A stretch of 64,000 nt of DNA from Paracoccus endophyticus (GTDB lineage: Bacteria; Pseudomonadota; Alphaproteobacteria; Rhodobacterales; Rhodobacteraceae), in assembly GCF_003286075.1 (NCBI RefSeq), contig NZ_QLUV01000003.1:124001-188000 (forward strand). The letters are read 5' to 3'. Under the pieces are notes generated by a model. It did no database searches. It saw only the letters and a list, made by a program, of their open reading frames with translations, and was not told where the DNA came from. Each line of letters begins with the position of its first letter. Positions within the stretch are counted from its first letter, which is position 1. Below, piece after piece: positions 26,727 through 36,759 of the stretch. The translations under genes were made by a program, and so were the position numbers.

Positions 26727-28043
26727 TCAGGCCGGGGCGCGGGCCGCGGCCTCGACCGTGGGGTACAGCCGTGCCATGGTCAGGCCGCGCGTGGCGTTCA
26801 GCACCATCAGCGCCGCCCATAGCCCGTGATTGCCCCAGATCGGGGGCAGCACGGCCAGCGCCACCGCATAGACCGCGACTGCCTGGATCATCGCGCGCCG
26901 CATCTCGGCCGTGCGGGTCGCCCCGATGAAGATGCCGTCGAGCATCCAGCTTGCGATGCCGATCACCGGCGCCAGCGCCAGCCAGGGCAGAAAGGCGCGC
27001 GCGGCCTCGCGCACCGCCGGCGCGGTGGTCAGCAGGTCGATGATCGCCCCGCCGCCGACCGCGAACGACAGGCCCAGCAGCAGCGCCCCGCCCACGCCCC
27101 ATTGCGACGTCAGCACGGCGGCGCGGCGCACCGCGCCCGGTCGGCGCGCACCGACCGCCTGCCCGACCAGCGCCTCGGCTGAAAAGGCAAATCCGTCAAG
27201 GGCAAAGGCGGTGATTTCCAGAAACTGCATCAAGACCTGATTGGCGGCCAGCGTGACGTCGCCCTGTGCCGCGCCGAAGAACACGAAGCTGGTGAACGAC
27301 CCCTGCAGCAGGACCGAGCGGATCATGATGTCGCCGTTGACCCGGCCCAGCTGCGCCAGCCGGTCGCGCGCGAACAACCCCGCCTGCGCCAGCCCGGCCG
27401 CCAGCGCGCCGCGCGCGATCCACAGCGCCAGCGCCAGGCCCGCCATCTCGGCGATCAGGGTGGCGGCGGCGACCCCGCGCACGCCCCACCCCAGCCCCAG
27501 CACGAACCACAGGTCCAGCCCGATGTTGATCGCGTTGATCAGCATCTGCACGGCCAGGATCGCGCGGGTCCGCTCGGTCGCGATCATCCAGCCGGTCAGC
27601 GCATACATCCCGATGGTGGCGGGCGCGCCCCAGATGCGGATCGCCAGATACTGCCGCGCCAGCGTCTCGACCTCGGCCGAGGCGGGCGCCAGGCGGAACG
27701 CGGCGGCGCTCAGCGGCGCCTGCACAGCCACATAGGCCAGCCCGACCGCCAACGCGACGGCCAGCGCGCGCACCAGATGCGCCCCGCTGTCCCCCGGCCG
27801 CCCCGCGCCATGGCTTTGCGCGACCAGCCCCGAGGTGCCCATCCGCAGGAACCCGAAGATCCAGTAGACCGACATCAGGATCACGGCGCCCAAGCCCACG
27901 GCGCCGATCGGCGCGGCCTGGCCCATCTGGCCCACGACGCCGGTGTCCACGGCCCCCAGCAGCGGGATCGTCGCGTTGGACGCCACGATCGGCAGCGCGA
28001 TGGCCAGCACCCGCCGGTGGGTCAGGGCCGCCGCGGCGGGCAC
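26727..28043 (-). CDS. MATE family efflux transporter (DinF-like)
   Basis: 438 aa with about twelve hydrophobic segments. The start MPAAAALTHRRVLAIALPIVASNATIPLLGAVDTGVVGQM is typical of MATE proteins, with the conserved Pro in the first helix and an Asp in the loop. These carriers export cationic or other compounds by Na+ or H+ antiport. Sequence feel is closest to the DinF branch; substrate unknown. It starts 7 nt after the thioesterase gene upstream and is probably cotranscribed with the two thioesterases. Confidence 0.9.
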   Translation of the reverse strand: MPAAAALTHRRVLAIALPIVASNATIPLLGAVDTGVVGQMGQAAPIGAVGLGAVILMSVYWIFGFLRMGTSGLVAQSHGAGRPGDSGAHLVRALAVALAVGLAYVAVQAPLSAAAFRLAPASAEVETLARQYLAIRIWGAPATIGMYALTGWMIATERTRAILAVQMLINAINIGLDLWFVLGLGWGVRGVAAATLIAEMAGLALALWIARGALAAGLAQAGLFARDRLAQLGRVNGDIMIRSVLLQGSFTSFVFFGAAQGDVTLAANQVLMQFLEITAFALDGFAFSAEALVGQAVGARRPGAVRRAAVLTSQWGVGGALLLGLSFAVGGGAIIDLLTTAPAVREAARAFLPWLALAPVIGIASWMLDGIFIGATRTAEMRRAMIQAVAVYAVALAVLPPIWGNHGLWAALMVLNATRGLTMARLYPTVEAAARAPA

Positions 28044-28050
28044 GGTCAGA

Positions 28051-28551
28051 TCAGCCCTGCGGCATCACGAAATGTCCGGTGGCGTGGGCGAACGGCCGGT
28101 CGCGGTTGTCCTGCCACGCCTCGACCTGCACGCTGGCAAAGCGCCGCCCCATCCGCACGATGCGCGAGCGCGCATAGCTGTCGCGCGGCAGGCCGGAGCG
28201 CAGGTAGTCGACCGTGAAGTCGATGGTCTTGGGCAGCCGCGGCAGGCTGTCGGGGCGACCGAGGTCGGGGGCGAGGCGCCCGGCCTCCATGTCGTCCCAC
28301 AACGCGGTCCAGGTCAGCCCCACGATGGCCGCCGTTTCAAGAAAGGCCGCCGTGACGCCCCCGTGCAGGGCCGGCAGCATGGGATTTCCGATCAGGCGTT
28401 CCGCAAACGGCAGAACCGCCGTCAGCTCGTCCCCCCGCCGGTCGAAGCGGACGCCCAGCCATGCGACATAGGGCACGCCGTCCACCAGCGCCGCCAGCAT
28501 GGTGTCGCGGCGGGATTTCACCTGCGCCAAAGGTTCGTTGCGGTCGCCCAC
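28051..28551 (-). CDS. PaaI-type hotdog thioesterase
   Basis: 166 aa from GTG 28551, one base after the upstream thioesterase stop; a longer frame would overlap that gene by 58 nt. Hotdog-fold pattern: FAERLIGNPMLPALHGGVTAAFLETAA carries the HGG motif at the start of the long central helix, then FTVDYLRSGLPRDSYARS and VQVEAWQ strands. Such enzymes hydrolyse acyl-CoA thioesters. Lies between a paralogue and the MATE gene. Confidence 0.85.
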   Translation of the reverse strand: MGDRNEPLAQVKSRRDTMLAALVDGVPYVAWLGVRFDRRGDELTAVLPFAERLIGNPMLPALHGGVTAAFLETAAIVGLTWTALWDDMEAGRLAPDLGRPDSLPRLPKTIDFTVDYLRSGLPRDSYARSRIVRMGRRFASVQVEAWQDNRDRPFAHATGHFVMPQG

Positions 28552-28552
28552 C

Positions 28553-29020
28553 TCAGCCCCCCACGCTGAACGCCCCGGTGGCGGTGGCCACGGGGTTCTG
28601 TTCGTCGTCATCCAGCGCCAGCGCCCGCACGAAGGCGACCGAGCGCGTGATGTGAAAGCACTCTGCCCGCGCGCGAATCGTCTGCCCCGGCGTGGCCGCC
28701 CGCATGTAGTCGATGCGCAGGTCGATGGTGGCGGTGCTGGGGGGTCCCTTGGGATCGGCCAGCACCGCCGCCCCGCAGCAGGTGTCCATCAGGGCCGAGA
28801 CGACCCCGCCGTGCAGGACCCCCGTGGACGGGTCGCCAACGAATTCGGGCCGCCATGCCATCGTGATCTCGGCCTTGCTCATGCCCAGCGAGGCGACCGT
28901 CATGCCCAGCGCCCGCGCATGGGGAATGTGGTCCAGGAATTCGCGCGCCATCGCCAGCCGGGGATCGTCGGCCGCGGTCACGGGGGTCCCTGCGGGCCCC
29001 GTCGCGTCGTCATCGTGCAT
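28553..29020 (-). CDS. PaaI-type hotdog thioesterase
   Basis: 155 aa. The N-terminal helix region is followed by WRPEFVGDPSTGVLHGGVVSALMDTCCGAAV with the HGG motif, then TATIDLRIDYMRAATPGQTIRARAE, a clear hotdog pattern. Distant paralogue of the next gene, from which it is separated by one base; the two may form a hetero-oligomer or act on different acyl-CoAs. Their place beside beta-oxidation genes suggests release of acyl groups from CoA. First gene of a minus-strand unit divergent from a MerR regulator. Confidence 0.87.
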   Translation of the reverse strand: MHDDDATGPAGTPVTAADDPRLAMAREFLDHIPHARALGMTVASLGMSKAEITMAWRPEFVGDPSTGVLHGGVVSALMDTCCGAAVLADPKGPPSTATIDLRIDYMRAATPGQTIRARAECFHITRSVAFVRALALDDDEQNPVATATGAFSVGG

Positions 29021-29159
29021 CTGTCCGCCTCATGCCCCGCCACGCGTGATGATCCGGCCCCTGTCTGCCCTGCCCCCGCGGCCGCGGCAAGGACCGCTGC
29101 ATCGGTTGAGATCGCCTGGCCGTTGATCTAGCGTGACGGTGGCAGCAGGGGCGTGCGGA

Positions 29160-29537
29160 ATGACCCAGGATATCAGCTTCAAGGACATGTGCGCGCGGTT
29201 CGACGTGACCCCCCGCACGCTGCGGTACTACGAATACATCGAACTGCTCAGCCCCCGCCGCGACGGGCGCGCGCGGTTCTATGGCCCGCGCGAGATCGCG
29301 CGGATGAAGCTGATCATGCGCGGCCGCCGCTTCGGATTCTCGCTGGAGGAAATCCGCCAGTGGCTGCTGATCTACCAGCACAAGGGCACCGCCGAGCAGT
29401 ACCGCGTCTGGCTGGAGCACGCCGACCGGCAGCTTCAGGTGCTGGCCGGCCAGCGCGACGAGATCGAGACGGCGATCACCGACCTGCGCGCGCTGCGCAA
29501 CGAGACGGCGGCGCTGCTGGACGCCATGCCCGACTGA
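29160..29537 (+). CDS. MerR family transcriptional regulator (first of two)
   Basis: 125 aa from ATG 29160 with AGGGG 9 nt upstream. N-terminal winged helix: SFKDMCARFDVTPRTLRYYEYIELLSPRRDGRARFYGPREIARM; then a conserved helix [14 protein letters not shown] and a dimerising coiled coil to the C-terminus. No metal-binding cysteines, so it is not a metal sensor. It resembles the short LiuR-like MerR proteins that control branched-chain and fatty acyl-CoA breakdown. Divergent from the thioesterases and paralogous to the next gene (shared FGFSLEEIR). Confidence 0.88.
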   Translation: MTQDISFKDMCARFDVTPRTLRYYEYIELLSPRRDGRARFYGPREIARMKLIMRGRRFGFSLEEIRQWLLIYQHKGTAEQYRVWLEHADRQLQVLAGQRDEIETAITDLRALRNETAALLDAMPD

Positions 29538-29589
29538 CGCCGGCCACCCCTCAGGCGCCACCGCGGCCTCCGCGACTGACGCGACGTTT

Positions 29590-29621
29590 TGTTTACGCGA
29601 ACGTCAACATTGCCCTATAGT
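29590..29621 (+). promoter_or_regulatory. LiuR-type operator and promoter before the second MerR gene
   Basis: TGTTTACG (29590-29597) and CGTCAACA (29602-29609) form an inverted repeat with one mismatch; the core TTTACGCGAACGTCAA is close to the LiuR consensus TTTACGTWAACGTAAA known from other proteobacteria. TATAGT at 29616-29621 is a good -10; the operator fills the long spacer in front of it, as is usual for MerR-regulated promoters. Confidence 0.65.
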
Positions 29622-29656
29622 CTGGACAGGACACCGGGCGAGAGGGGGCGCTGCGC

Positions 29657-30058
29657 ATGACCGACGAGCTGCTGACCATCCGCGAGATGTGCGACCGCTA
29701 TGGCGTGACACCGCGCGCCTTGCGCTTTTACGAATCACGCGAGCTGCTGTTTCCCGAACGCCGGGGCCAGCACCGCCTGTACGACCGCCGCGACCGCGGG
29801 CGGCTGGTGCTGATCCTGCGCGGCAAGCGCTTCGGCTTTTCGCTGGAGGAGATCCGCCACCTTCTGGACCTGTATGTGCCGGGGGCGCGCAACCGTGACC
29901 AGATCGCCCGAACGCTGACGACCGCCCGCGACCATCTGGCCAAGATGCGCGCCCAGCGCGACGAGCTGGGGCAGGCGATCACCGACCTCGAATCCCACAT
30001 CGCCGAGGCGCAGGCGCGGCTGGATGCACTGCCCGCCGACGACACCCCGATCCGCTGA
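29657..30058 (+). CDS. MerR family regulator (second of two), LiuR-like
   Basis: 133 aa. Winged helix [47 protein letters not shown], then [18 protein letters not shown] and a C-terminal coiled coil ([31 protein letters not shown]). No Cys ligands. It lies 16 nt before the acyl-CoA dehydrogenase gene, and a LiuR-type palindrome overlaps its promoter. The likely role is control of itself and the three downstream beta-oxidation genes, with an acyl-CoA as effector; that effector is inferred from the family. Confidence 0.88.
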   Translation: MTDELLTIREMCDRYGVTPRALRFYESRELLFPERRGQHRLYDRRDRGRLVLILRGKRFGFSLEEIRHLLDLYVPGARNRDQIARTLTTARDHLAKMRAQRDELGQAITDLESHIAEAQARLDALPADDTPIR

Positions 30059-30074
30059 CCAGACAGGACCCACC

Positions 30075-31850
30075 ATGACCGTCTACAAAGCCCCCGTCCG
30101 CGACATGCAGTTCCTGCTGCACGACGTGCTGAACGTCGCGCAATCCGGCCTGCCGGGCCACGACGAGCTGGACCCCAGCTTCACCCAGGCGATCCTGGAC
30201 GCGGCCGGGCAACTGGCCAGCGACGTGCTGGCGCCTCTGAACACGGTGGGCGACGCGCAGGGCTGCGTGCTGGAAAACGGCGTCGTCCGCACGCCCGAGG
30301 GGTTCAAGGCAGCCTTCGAGGCCGTGAAGGACGGCGGCTGGACGGGCCTCGACTGCGACCCCGCGTACGGCGGCCAGGGCATGCCCTATGTCATGGGCGT
30401 GGCCACGGGCGAGATCTTCGTGGCGGCCAACATGGCCTTCAACATGTACCAGGGCCTGACCCACGGCGCCTATTCCGCCATTCACGCCCACGGCACGGAC
30501 GAGCAGAAGCAGACCTATCTGCCCAGGATGGTGTCCTGCGAATGGACCGGCACCATGAACCTGACCGAGCCGCATTGCGGCACCGACCTGGGGATGCTGC
30601 GGACGCGGGCGGAACCGCAGGACGACGGCAGCTATCTGATCACCGGGCAGAAGATCTTCATCTCGGCCGGCGACCACGACCTGGCAGACAACGTCATCCA
30701 TCTGGTGCTGGCCAAGGCGCCGGGCGGGGGCGAGGGCACCAAGGGCATCAGCCTGTTCATCGTGCCCAAGGTCCTGGTGAACGCGGACGGCAGCCTGGGC
30801 GCGCGCCAGCCGGTGTCCGTCGGCAAGCTGGAACACAAGATGGGCATCCACGGCAACGCGACCTGCGTCATGAACTATGACGGGGCGCGGGGCTGGCTCT
30901 TGGGCGACCTGCACAAGGGCATGCGCGCCATGTTCACCATGATGAACGAGGCGCGGCTGGGCGTGGGCCTGCAGGGCTATGCCGTGGCCGAGGCGGCGTA
31001 TCAGAACGCCGTGGTCTACGCCCGCGACCGGCTGCAGGGCCGCGCGGTGACGGGGACGCAAAACCCTGCTGGTCCCGCCGATCCGATCATCGTCCACCCG
31101 GACGTGCGCCGGATGCTGATGGACCAGCGGTCCTTTCTAGAAGGCGCGCGGGCGCTGGCATTCTGGGGCGCGCACATGATCGACCGCGGCCACAATGGCG
31201 ATGCCGCGGCCGAGGGGCTGATCTCGCTGCTGACGCCGGTCATCAAGGGCTTTCTGACTGACAAGGGCTTCGAGGGCGCGGTGCAGGCCCAGCAGGTCTA
31301 TGGCGGGCATGGCTATATCGAGGAATGGGGCATGTCGCAGTTCGTCCGCGACGCCCGCATCGCCATGATCTACGAGGGCGCGAACGGCATCCAGGCGCTG
31401 GACCTGGTCGGCCGCAAGCTGGCTGCCGACGGCGGCAAGCCGGCCATGGCGTTCTTCGACATGGTCAAGGGCTTCATCAAGGACAACGAAGGCCAGCAGG
31501 ACCTCAACGCCGATTTCCTCGACCCGCTCAAGGCCGCGTCCAAGGACCTGCAAGCGGCCGCGATGTTCTTCATGGAGCGCGCGGCCAAGGCCCCGAACGA
31601 CGCACTGGCAGGCAGCTACGACTTCATGCACCTGTTCGGTCATGTCGCATTGGGGCTGATGTGGGGGCGGATGGCCGTCGCCGCACAGGCGGCGCTGGAC
31701 AAGGGCGCCGCGGATGCGGCCTTCTACCAGGACAAGCTGATCACCGGGCGCTATTACATGAAGCGGCAATTGCCCATCACCGCGACGCACCTGGCGCGCA
31801 TCCGGTCGGGTGGCGACGCGGTGATGGCGCTTGCGGCGGACCGGTTCTGA
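30075..31850 (+). CDS. Acyl-CoA dehydrogenase, long C-terminal-domain type
   Basis: 591 aa from ATG 30075 with CAGGACC upstream. FAD flavoprotein that introduces the alpha-beta double bond into acyl-CoA. Seen: [58 protein letters not shown] and [40 protein letters not shown], which includes the likely catalytic Glu in IYEGANG. About 200 residues longer than classic acyl-CoA dehydrogenases; this length class includes DmdC-like 3-methylmercaptopropionyl-CoA dehydrogenases, so both fatty acid and DMSP-type substrates are possible. Position with thiolase and FadB favours fatty acids. Confidence 0.92.
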   Translation: MTVYKAPVRDMQFLLHDVLNVAQSGLPGHDELDPSFTQAILDAAGQLASDVLAPLNTVGDAQGCVLENGVVRTPEGFKAAFEAVKDGGWTGLDCDPAYGGQGMPYVMGVATGEIFVAANMAFNMYQGLTHGAYSAIHAHGTDEQKQTYLPRMVSCEWTGTMNLTEPHCGTDLGMLRTRAEPQDDGSYLITGQKIFISAGDHDLADNVIHLVLAKAPGGGEGTKGISLFIVPKVLVNADGSLGARQPVSVGKLEHKMGIHGNATCVMNYDGARGWLLGDLHKGMRAMFTMMNEARLGVGLQGYAVAEAAYQNAVVYARDRLQGRAVTGTQNPAGPADPIIVHPDVRRMLMDQRSFLEGARALAFWGAHMIDRGHNGDAAAEGLISLLTPVIKGFLTDKGFEGAVQAQQVYGGHGYIEEWGMSQFVRDARIAMIYEGANGIQALDLVGRKLAADGGKPAMAFFDMVKGFIKDNEGQQDLNADFLDPLKAASKDLQAAAMFFMERAAKAPNDALAGSYDFMHLFGHVALGLMWGRMAVAAQAALDKGAADAAFYQDKLITGRYYMKRQLPITATHLARIRSGGDAVMALAADRF

Positions 31851-31886
31851 ACCATCACCGTCCCTGCCCGGGGGCGCGGTCGCGTG

Positions 31887-31918
31887 CCTCCGGCGGGGAT
31901 ACTTGAACAAGGAAGAAG
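31887..31918 (+). repeat. Rhodobacterales-type dispersed repeat, left copy
   Basis: CCTCCGGCGGGGATACTTGA followed by ACAAGGAAGAAG. This resembles an element I recall as frequent between genes in Rhodobacterales genomes. A second copy lies inverted at 32058-32084. The 298-bp gap between the acyl-CoA dehydrogenase and thiolase genes is filled by these two copies and a hairpin. Confidence 0.6.
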
Positions 31919-32057
31919 ACGGGGGGCGGCCCCGATCCGCGCGGCCGAAGGCATCAACGGCAGACCGGGGCTTTCTCCCTTGGCGGTCATCGGCTTCCCA
32001 GCCTGTACCGCGCACCCATATCTGGCGGAGAAAGATTAACACTCCGTTTCCGCCCCG

Positions 32058-32084
32058 CTTCTTCCTTGTCGAAATATCCCGCGG
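32058..32084 (-). repeat. Rhodobacterales-type dispersed repeat, right inverted copy
   Basis: On the minus strand this reads CCGCGGGATATTTCGACAAG then GAAGAAG, matching the left copy at 31887-31918 at most positions, including 12 of 13 over the ACAAGGAAGAAG end. The two copies could pair across about 140 nt in the transcript. Confidence 0.6.
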
Positions 32085-32090
32085 GGGGTT

Positions 32091-32111
32091 CGGGGGGCGC
32101 GAAGCCCCCCG
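32091..32111 (+). other. GC-rich hairpin before the thiolase gene
   Basis: CGGGGGGC (32091-32098) pairs perfectly with GCCCCCCG (32104-32111) around GCGAA. It lies 27 nt before the Shine-Dalgarno of the thiolase gene. No T run follows, so it looks like an attenuator-like or RNA-stabilising stem rather than a terminator. Confidence 0.5.
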
Positions 32112-32148
32112 GCGTGCCGCGGGGACCACGAGATCATCGGAGGACCGC

Positions 32149-33360
32149 ATGACCGAAGCCTATATCTATGACGCCGCCCGCACCCCGCGCGGCAAGGGCC
32201 GCCCGGACGGCAGCCTGCACGAAGTGACCTCGCTGGCGCTGTCGGCGCGGCTGCTGAACGCCGTCAAGGACCGCAACGGCCTCGACGGCCACGCGGTCGA
32301 GGACGTGATCTGGGGCAACGTGACCCAGGTCATGGAACAGGGCGGCTGCCTTGCGCGCTCGGCCGTGCTGGCGTCGGACCTGGACCAGTCCATCCCCGGC
32401 CTGTCGATCAACCGCTTCTGCGCATCCGGGATGGAGGCGGTGAACCTGGCCGCCAACCAGATCAGGGGCGGCGCGGGCCAGGCCTATATCGCCGGCGGCG
32501 TCGAGATGATGGGCCGCGTGGCGATGGGCAGCGACGGCGCCGCCATCGCCATCGACCCCAGCCTTGCGATGAAGACCTATTTCGTCCCGCAGGGCATTTC
32601 CGCCGACATCATCGCCACCGAATACGGGTTCACCCGCGACGAGGCCGACGCGCTGGGCGTCGAATCCCAGCGCCGCGCCGCCGAGGCATGGGCCGAGGGC
32701 CGTTTTTCGCGCTCGATCGTGCCGGTGCTGGACCAGAATGGCCTGACGATCCTGGACCATGACGAATACATGCGCCCCGGCACCACGATCGAGGACCTGG
32801 CCAAGCTGAAGCCCGCCTTCAAGGAGATGGGCGAGGTCATGCCCGGCTTCGACAAGGTGGCGATGCTGAAATACCCGCATCTGGACCGCATCGACCACAT
32901 CCACCACGCCGGCAATTCGTCGGGGATCGTGGACGGGGCGGCGGCCGTGCTGATCGGCAGCAAGGAATGGGGCGACGCGATGGGCCTGACACCCCGCGCC
33001 CGCATCCGCGCCACAGCCAAGATCGGCACCGACCCCACCATCATGCTGACCGGCCCGGTTCCCGTCACCGACAAGATCCTGCGCGAAAGCGGCATGAGCA
33101 TCGGAGACATCGACCTGTTCGAGGTGAACGAGGCCTTCGCCGCGGTCGTGCTGCGCTTCATGCAGGCCTATCAGGTCAGCCCCGACCGGGTGAACGTGAA
33201 CGGGGGCGCGATGGCGATGGGCCACCCGCTGGGGGCCACCGGCGCCATCATCATCGGCACGCTGCTGGACGAGCTGGAACGCCGCGACCTGTCCACGGGC
33301 CTGGCCACGCTGTGCATCGCGTCCGGCATGGGCGCCGCCACCATCATCGAGCGCGTGTGA
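32149..33360 (+). CDS. fadA: Acetyl-CoA C-acyltransferase (thiolase), FadA/FadI-like
   Basis: Cleaves 3-ketoacyl-CoA with CoA in the last step of beta-oxidation. 403 aa from ATG 32149 with GGAGGA just upstream; the longer open frame is intergenic. Acyl-enzyme Cys91 in [13 protein letters not shown], catalytic His359 in [13 protein letters not shown] and Cys389 in [11 protein letters not shown] are all present. Second gene of an acyl-CoA dehydrogenase-thiolase-FadB set. Preference between acetoacetyl-CoA and longer chains cannot be read from sequence; the neighbours favour beta-oxidation. Confidence 0.93.
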   Translation: MTEAYIYDAARTPRGKGRPDGSLHEVTSLALSARLLNAVKDRNGLDGHAVEDVIWGNVTQVMEQGGCLARSAVLASDLDQSIPGLSINRFCASGMEAVNLAANQIRGGAGQAYIAGGVEMMGRVAMGSDGAAIAIDPSLAMKTYFVPQGISADIIATEYGFTRDEADALGVESQRRAAEAWAEGRFSRSIVPVLDQNGLTILDHDEYMRPGTTIEDLAKLKPAFKEMGEVMPGFDKVAMLKYPHLDRIDHIHHAGNSSGIVDGAAAVLIGSKEWGDAMGLTPRARIRATAKIGTDPTIMLTGPVPVTDKILRESGMSIGDIDLFEVNEAFAAVVLRFMQAYQVSPDRVNVNGGAMAMGHPLGATGAIIIGTLLDELERRDLSTGLATLCIASGMGAATIIERV

Positions 33361-33374
33361 GGGAGACGACGCAC

Positions 33375-35564
33375 ATGACCGATTTCACCATGCAGAAGGA
33401 CGCCGACGGCGTCGCCGTCATCACCTGGGACGTGCCCGGCAAGTCGATGAACGTGCTGTCGATGGACGGCGCGGCAACCCTCGGCGGCCTGATCGACGAG
33501 GCGCTGGCCGATGAGGCCGTGAAAGGGATCGTCATCACCAGCGGCAAGAAGGACTTTGCCGCCGGCATGGACTTGAACGTGATCGCCGGGATGAAGGACG
33601 CGGGCGGCGCGCAGGGCGTGTTCGACGGCGTGATGTCCCTGCACCACCTGCTGCGCAAGATCGAGCGCGCGGGCATGGACCCCAAGACGCTGAAGGGCGG
33701 CAAGCCCATCGCCAGCGCCCTGCCCGGCAGCGCGCTGGGGATCGGGCTGGAACTGCCGCTGGCCACGCACCGCATCTTTGCCGCCGACAACCCCCGGGCC
33801 AAGATCGGCCTGCCCGAGATCATGGTCGGCATCTTCCCCGGCGCGGGCGGCACCACGCGCCTGGTGCGCAAGCTGGGCGCGATGATGGCGGCCCCCCTGC
33901 TGCTGGAAGGCAAGCTGAACGACCCGCAGAAGGCCAGGGCGGCCGGCGTGATCGACGAGGTCGTGGACGACCCCGTTGCTGCGGCGCGCGACTGGGTGCT
34001 GAAGGCGACCGACGCCGACCTGGTCAAGCCGTGGGACGCCAAGGGCTTCAAGATGCCGGGCGGCGCGCCCTACAGCCCCCACGGGTTCATGACCATGGTC
34101 GGGGCCAGCGCGATGGTCCATGGCAAGACCATGGGCGTCTATCCCGCCGCCAGGGCCCTGCTGAGCGCGGTCTACGAAGGCGCGCTTGTCCCCTTTGACA
34201 CCGCGCTGCGGATCGAGGCCCGCTGGTTCACCCATGTCCTGATGAACCCGTCGTCCGGCAACATGATCCGGTCGCTGTTCATCAACAAGGAGGCGCTCGA
34301 GAAGGGCGCGAACCGCCCCGCGGCCCCCGACCAGACCGTCCGCAAGCTGGGCGTCCTGGGCGCCGGCATGATGGGCGCGGGCATCGCCCATGTCAGCGCG
34401 AAGGCCGGGATCGAGGTCGTCCTGATCGACGCCACGCGGGCGGCCGCGGACAAGGGCAAGGCCCACGCCGAGGCGCTGCTCGACAAGGCGGTCAGCCGCA
34501 AGAAGATGACCGCCGAGACAAAGGCCGAGGTTCTGGGCCGCATCACCGCCACCACCGACTATGCCGCGCTGGCCGGCTGCGACCTGATCGTCGAGGCGGT
34601 GTTCGAGGATATGGGCGTCAAGGCCGACGTCACCAGGCGCGCCGAGGCGGTGATCCCCCAGGACGCGATCTTCGCTACCAACACCTCGACCCTGCCGATC
34701 GGCGAACTGGCGAAGGCCAGCGCGCGGCCGGACCAGTTCATCGGCATCCATTTCTTTTCCCCGGTGGACAAGATGATGCTGGTGGAAATCATCAAGGGCG
34801 CGCAGACCGGCGACCGGGCGGTGGCCAAGGCGCTGGATTTCGTGCGCCAGATCCGCAAGACGCCGATCGTGGTGAACGACGCGCGGTTCTTCTACGCCAA
34901 CCGCTGCATCATCCCCTATATCAACGAGGGCATTCGGCTGCTGCGCGAGGGGACGAACCCGACCTTGATCGAGAATGCGGCCAAGATGATGGGAATGCCG
35001 CTGGGCCCGCTGCAACTGGTGGACGAGACGTCGATCGACCTGGGCGTCAAGATCGCCAAGGCGACCCGCGCCGCGATGGGCGCCGACTATGCCGACGACG
35101 ACGTGGACGAGGTGCTGTTCCGCATGGCCGACGCGGGCCGCCTGGGCAAGAAGGCGAACGCGGGCTTTTACGTCTATGACGACGCCGGCAAGCGGCTGGG
35201 GCTGTGGGCCGAGCTGGGCACCCATTGGCCCCGCGCCGACGAGCAGCCCGAGTTGACCGAGGTGCAGCACCGCCTGATGTTCGCCCAGGCGCTTGAGGCC
35301 GTGCGCGCCCTTGAGGCGGGCGTGCTGGAGGACATCCGCGAGGGCGACGTGGGCGCCATCCTGGGCTGGGGCTTTGCGCCCTGGACGGGCGGGCCGTTCG
35401 GATGGCTGGACATGATGGGCGCGGCCCGCGCCGTCGAGATCGCCGATGCGCTGGCCGCCCGCCATGGCAGGCGCTTTGCCCCGCCTGCCCTGCTGCGTGA
35501 CATGGCGGCCAAGGGCCAGACGTTCTACGGCCGCTTCGACCGGACGGCGCGCGAAGCGGCCTGA
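33375..35564 (+). CDS. fadB: Fused enoyl-CoA hydratase / 3-hydroxyacyl-CoA dehydrogenase (FadB/FadJ-like)
   Basis: 729 aa from ATG 33375, preceded by GAGGGAG. Residues about 1-190 are an enoyl-CoA hydratase domain; the two catalytic glutamates are E126 (GIGLELPLA) and E148 ([17 protein letters not shown]). From about residue 324 a Rossmann domain begins, [20 protein letters not shown] (GAGMMG at 329-334), followed by the catalytic His in [17 protein letters not shown] and the C-terminal helical domains ([12 protein letters not shown]). It hydrates the enoyl-CoA and oxidises the 3-hydroxyacyl-CoA with NAD+. It starts 14 nt after the thiolase stop and is followed by a terminator. Confidence 0.95.
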   Translation: MTDFTMQKDADGVAVITWDVPGKSMNVLSMDGAATLGGLIDEALADEAVKGIVITSGKKDFAAGMDLNVIAGMKDAGGAQGVFDGVMSLHHLLRKIERAGMDPKTLKGGKPIASALPGSALGIGLELPLATHRIFAADNPRAKIGLPEIMVGIFPGAGGTTRLVRKLGAMMAAPLLLEGKLNDPQKARAAGVIDEVVDDPVAAARDWVLKATDADLVKPWDAKGFKMPGGAPYSPHGFMTMVGASAMVHGKTMGVYPAARALLSAVYEGALVPFDTALRIEARWFTHVLMNPSSGNMIRSLFINKEALEKGANRPAAPDQTVRKLGVLGAGMMGAGIAHVSAKAGIEVVLIDATRAAADKGKAHAEALLDKAVSRKKMTAETKAEVLGRITATTDYAALAGCDLIVEAVFEDMGVKADVTRRAEAVIPQDAIFATNTSTLPIGELAKASARPDQFIGIHFFSPVDKMMLVEIIKGAQTGDRAVAKALDFVRQIRKTPIVVNDARFFYANRCIIPYINEGIRLLREGTNPTLIENAAKMMGMPLGPLQLVDETSIDLGVKIAKATRAAMGADYADDDVDEVLFRMADAGRLGKKANAGFYVYDDAGKRLGLWAELGTHWPRADEQPELTEVQHRLMFAQALEAVRALEAGVLEDIREGDVGAILGWGFAPWTGGPFGWLDMMGAARAVEIADALAARHGRRFAPPALLRDMAAKGQTFYGRFDRTAREAA

Positions 35565-35570
35565 CGCAGG

Positions 35571-35597
35571 AAGGCCGGGCCAACGCCCGGCCTTTCC
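35571..35597 (+). terminator. Terminator after the beta-oxidation operon
   Basis: AAGGCCGGGC (35571-35580) and GCCCGGCCTT (35585-35594) pair perfectly around CAAC, followed by TCC. Located 6 nt after the fadB stop, before the convergent kinase gene. The upstream A pair and downstream TTT make it usable in one or both directions. Confidence 0.75.
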
Positions 35598-35712
35598 ACG
35601 GCGGACGTATTCCGCCCGCAAGGAAACGGTGCGGCCGGGGCACGGCCCGCCCTTTCCGGTCCGGCAAGGGCGCGGGCGCCGACCGGGCGGCAAGCCCGGC
35701 GCGGTGCTGTCG

Positions 35713-36708
35713 TCAGACCAGCCCCTCGGCGTGGAACAGGGCCATGACGTCCGCTTCCGGGCGGGCGCCGACATGGCCGATCACCTCGGCCGCGGCGATG
35801 CAGCCCATGCGTCCGGCCACTGCCAGCGGGCGGCCCGTCGCCAGTCCATAGATCAGCCCCGCCGCGAACTGGTCCCCTGCCCCCGTCGCGTCCACGGGCG
35901 TCACCCGGCGGACCGGCGCCAGCACCCGTTCGCCGCCGCGGATCAGGATGGCGTCCTGACCCGACCGCGTGCAGATCACCGTCCCGCAATCCCGGGTCGC
36001 CTGCGCCAGAGCGGCGTCGAGGTCCTCGACCTGATAAAGCGACTGCCATTCGTGAACGTTGCCGATGACATAGTCCATCTGACCGGCGACAAGGCGGCGG
36101 AAGTCGTCACGGTGGCGGTCCACGCAGAACGGATCGCTCAGCGCGATGCCCGCCTGCCCGCCCGCCGCGTGGCAGGCATTCGCGGCCTTCAGGAACGCCG
36201 CCTTGCCGTCGGGCTTGTCGAACAGGTATCCTTCAAGGAACAGCCAGCTGCCGTCGGTGAACAGGGACGGGTCCACGTCGGCCTCGCCCAGTTCGGCCGA
36301 GATGCCCAGATAGGTGTTCATCGAACGCTCGCCGTCCGGGGTCACATAGATGATCGACCGCGAGGTCGGCTGATCCGCTCCGGCGACCGGCGGGTTGACG
36401 AACGCCGTGCCGTCGGCCGCCATCTCGTGCGCATAGGCGCGACCCAGGTCATCGGCGGCAACGCGCCCGACGAAGGCCGTGGACAATCCCAGCCGGCCCA
36501 GCCCCGCCAGGCTGTTTGCGACAGAGCCGCCCGGCACCAGCCGCGAGCGCTGCCCCGACGTCTGGCGCGCGGCCATCAGATGCTCTGATCGGTCGCGGTC
36601 GATCAGCTGCATGATGCCCTTGTGGATGCCCAAGCCGGCCAGTTCCGCGTCGGTGGCCGGGGCGATCACGTCCATGATCGCGTTGCCGATTCCGATGACC
36701 CGCGCCAT
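35713..36708 (-). CDS. PfkB-family sugar kinase, probable adenosine kinase
   Basis: 331 aa. N-terminus [20 protein letters not shown], then [15 protein letters not shown] (PfkB signature 1) and near the end [19 protein letters not shown] (signature 2), with the anion hole GAGD at 276-279 and catalytic Asp279. Alphaproteobacterial proteins of this type are annotated as adenosine kinase, which turns adenosine into AMP and clears adenosine from the methyl cycle. Another nucleoside or sugar substrate cannot be excluded from sequence. Lies upstream-facing next to nth on the same strand, 51 nt apart. Confidence 0.82.
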   Translation of the reverse strand: MARVIGIGNAIMDVIAPATDAELAGLGIHKGIMQLIDRDRSEHLMAARQTSGQRSRLVPGGSVANSLAGLGRLGLSTAFVGRVAADDLGRAYAHEMAADGTAFVNPPVAGADQPTSRSIIYVTPDGERSMNTYLGISAELGEADVDPSLFTDGSWLFLEGYLFDKPDGKAAFLKAANACHAAGGQAGIALSDPFCVDRHRDDFRRLVAGQMDYVIGNVHEWQSLYQVEDLDAALAQATRDCGTVICTRSGQDAILIRGGERVLAPVRRVTPVDATGAGDQFAAGLIYGLATGRPLAVAGRMGCIAAAEVIGHVGARPEADVMALFHAEGLV

Positions 36709-36759
36709 GTCTGCCCCCTGCTGTCCGCCGTCGCCCGCGTCAATGGCGGCTGGCGGCGG

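Noticed and set aside
28051..28611. Longer start (186 aa) for the downstream thioesterase
   Set aside because: Would overlap the upstream thioesterase gene by 58 nt with a Pro-rich non-family leader; the GTG at 28551 fits better.
33171..35774. 867-aa open frame antisense to the FadB-like gene
   Set aside because: Shadow frame; crosses gene and terminator boundaries without any domain pattern.
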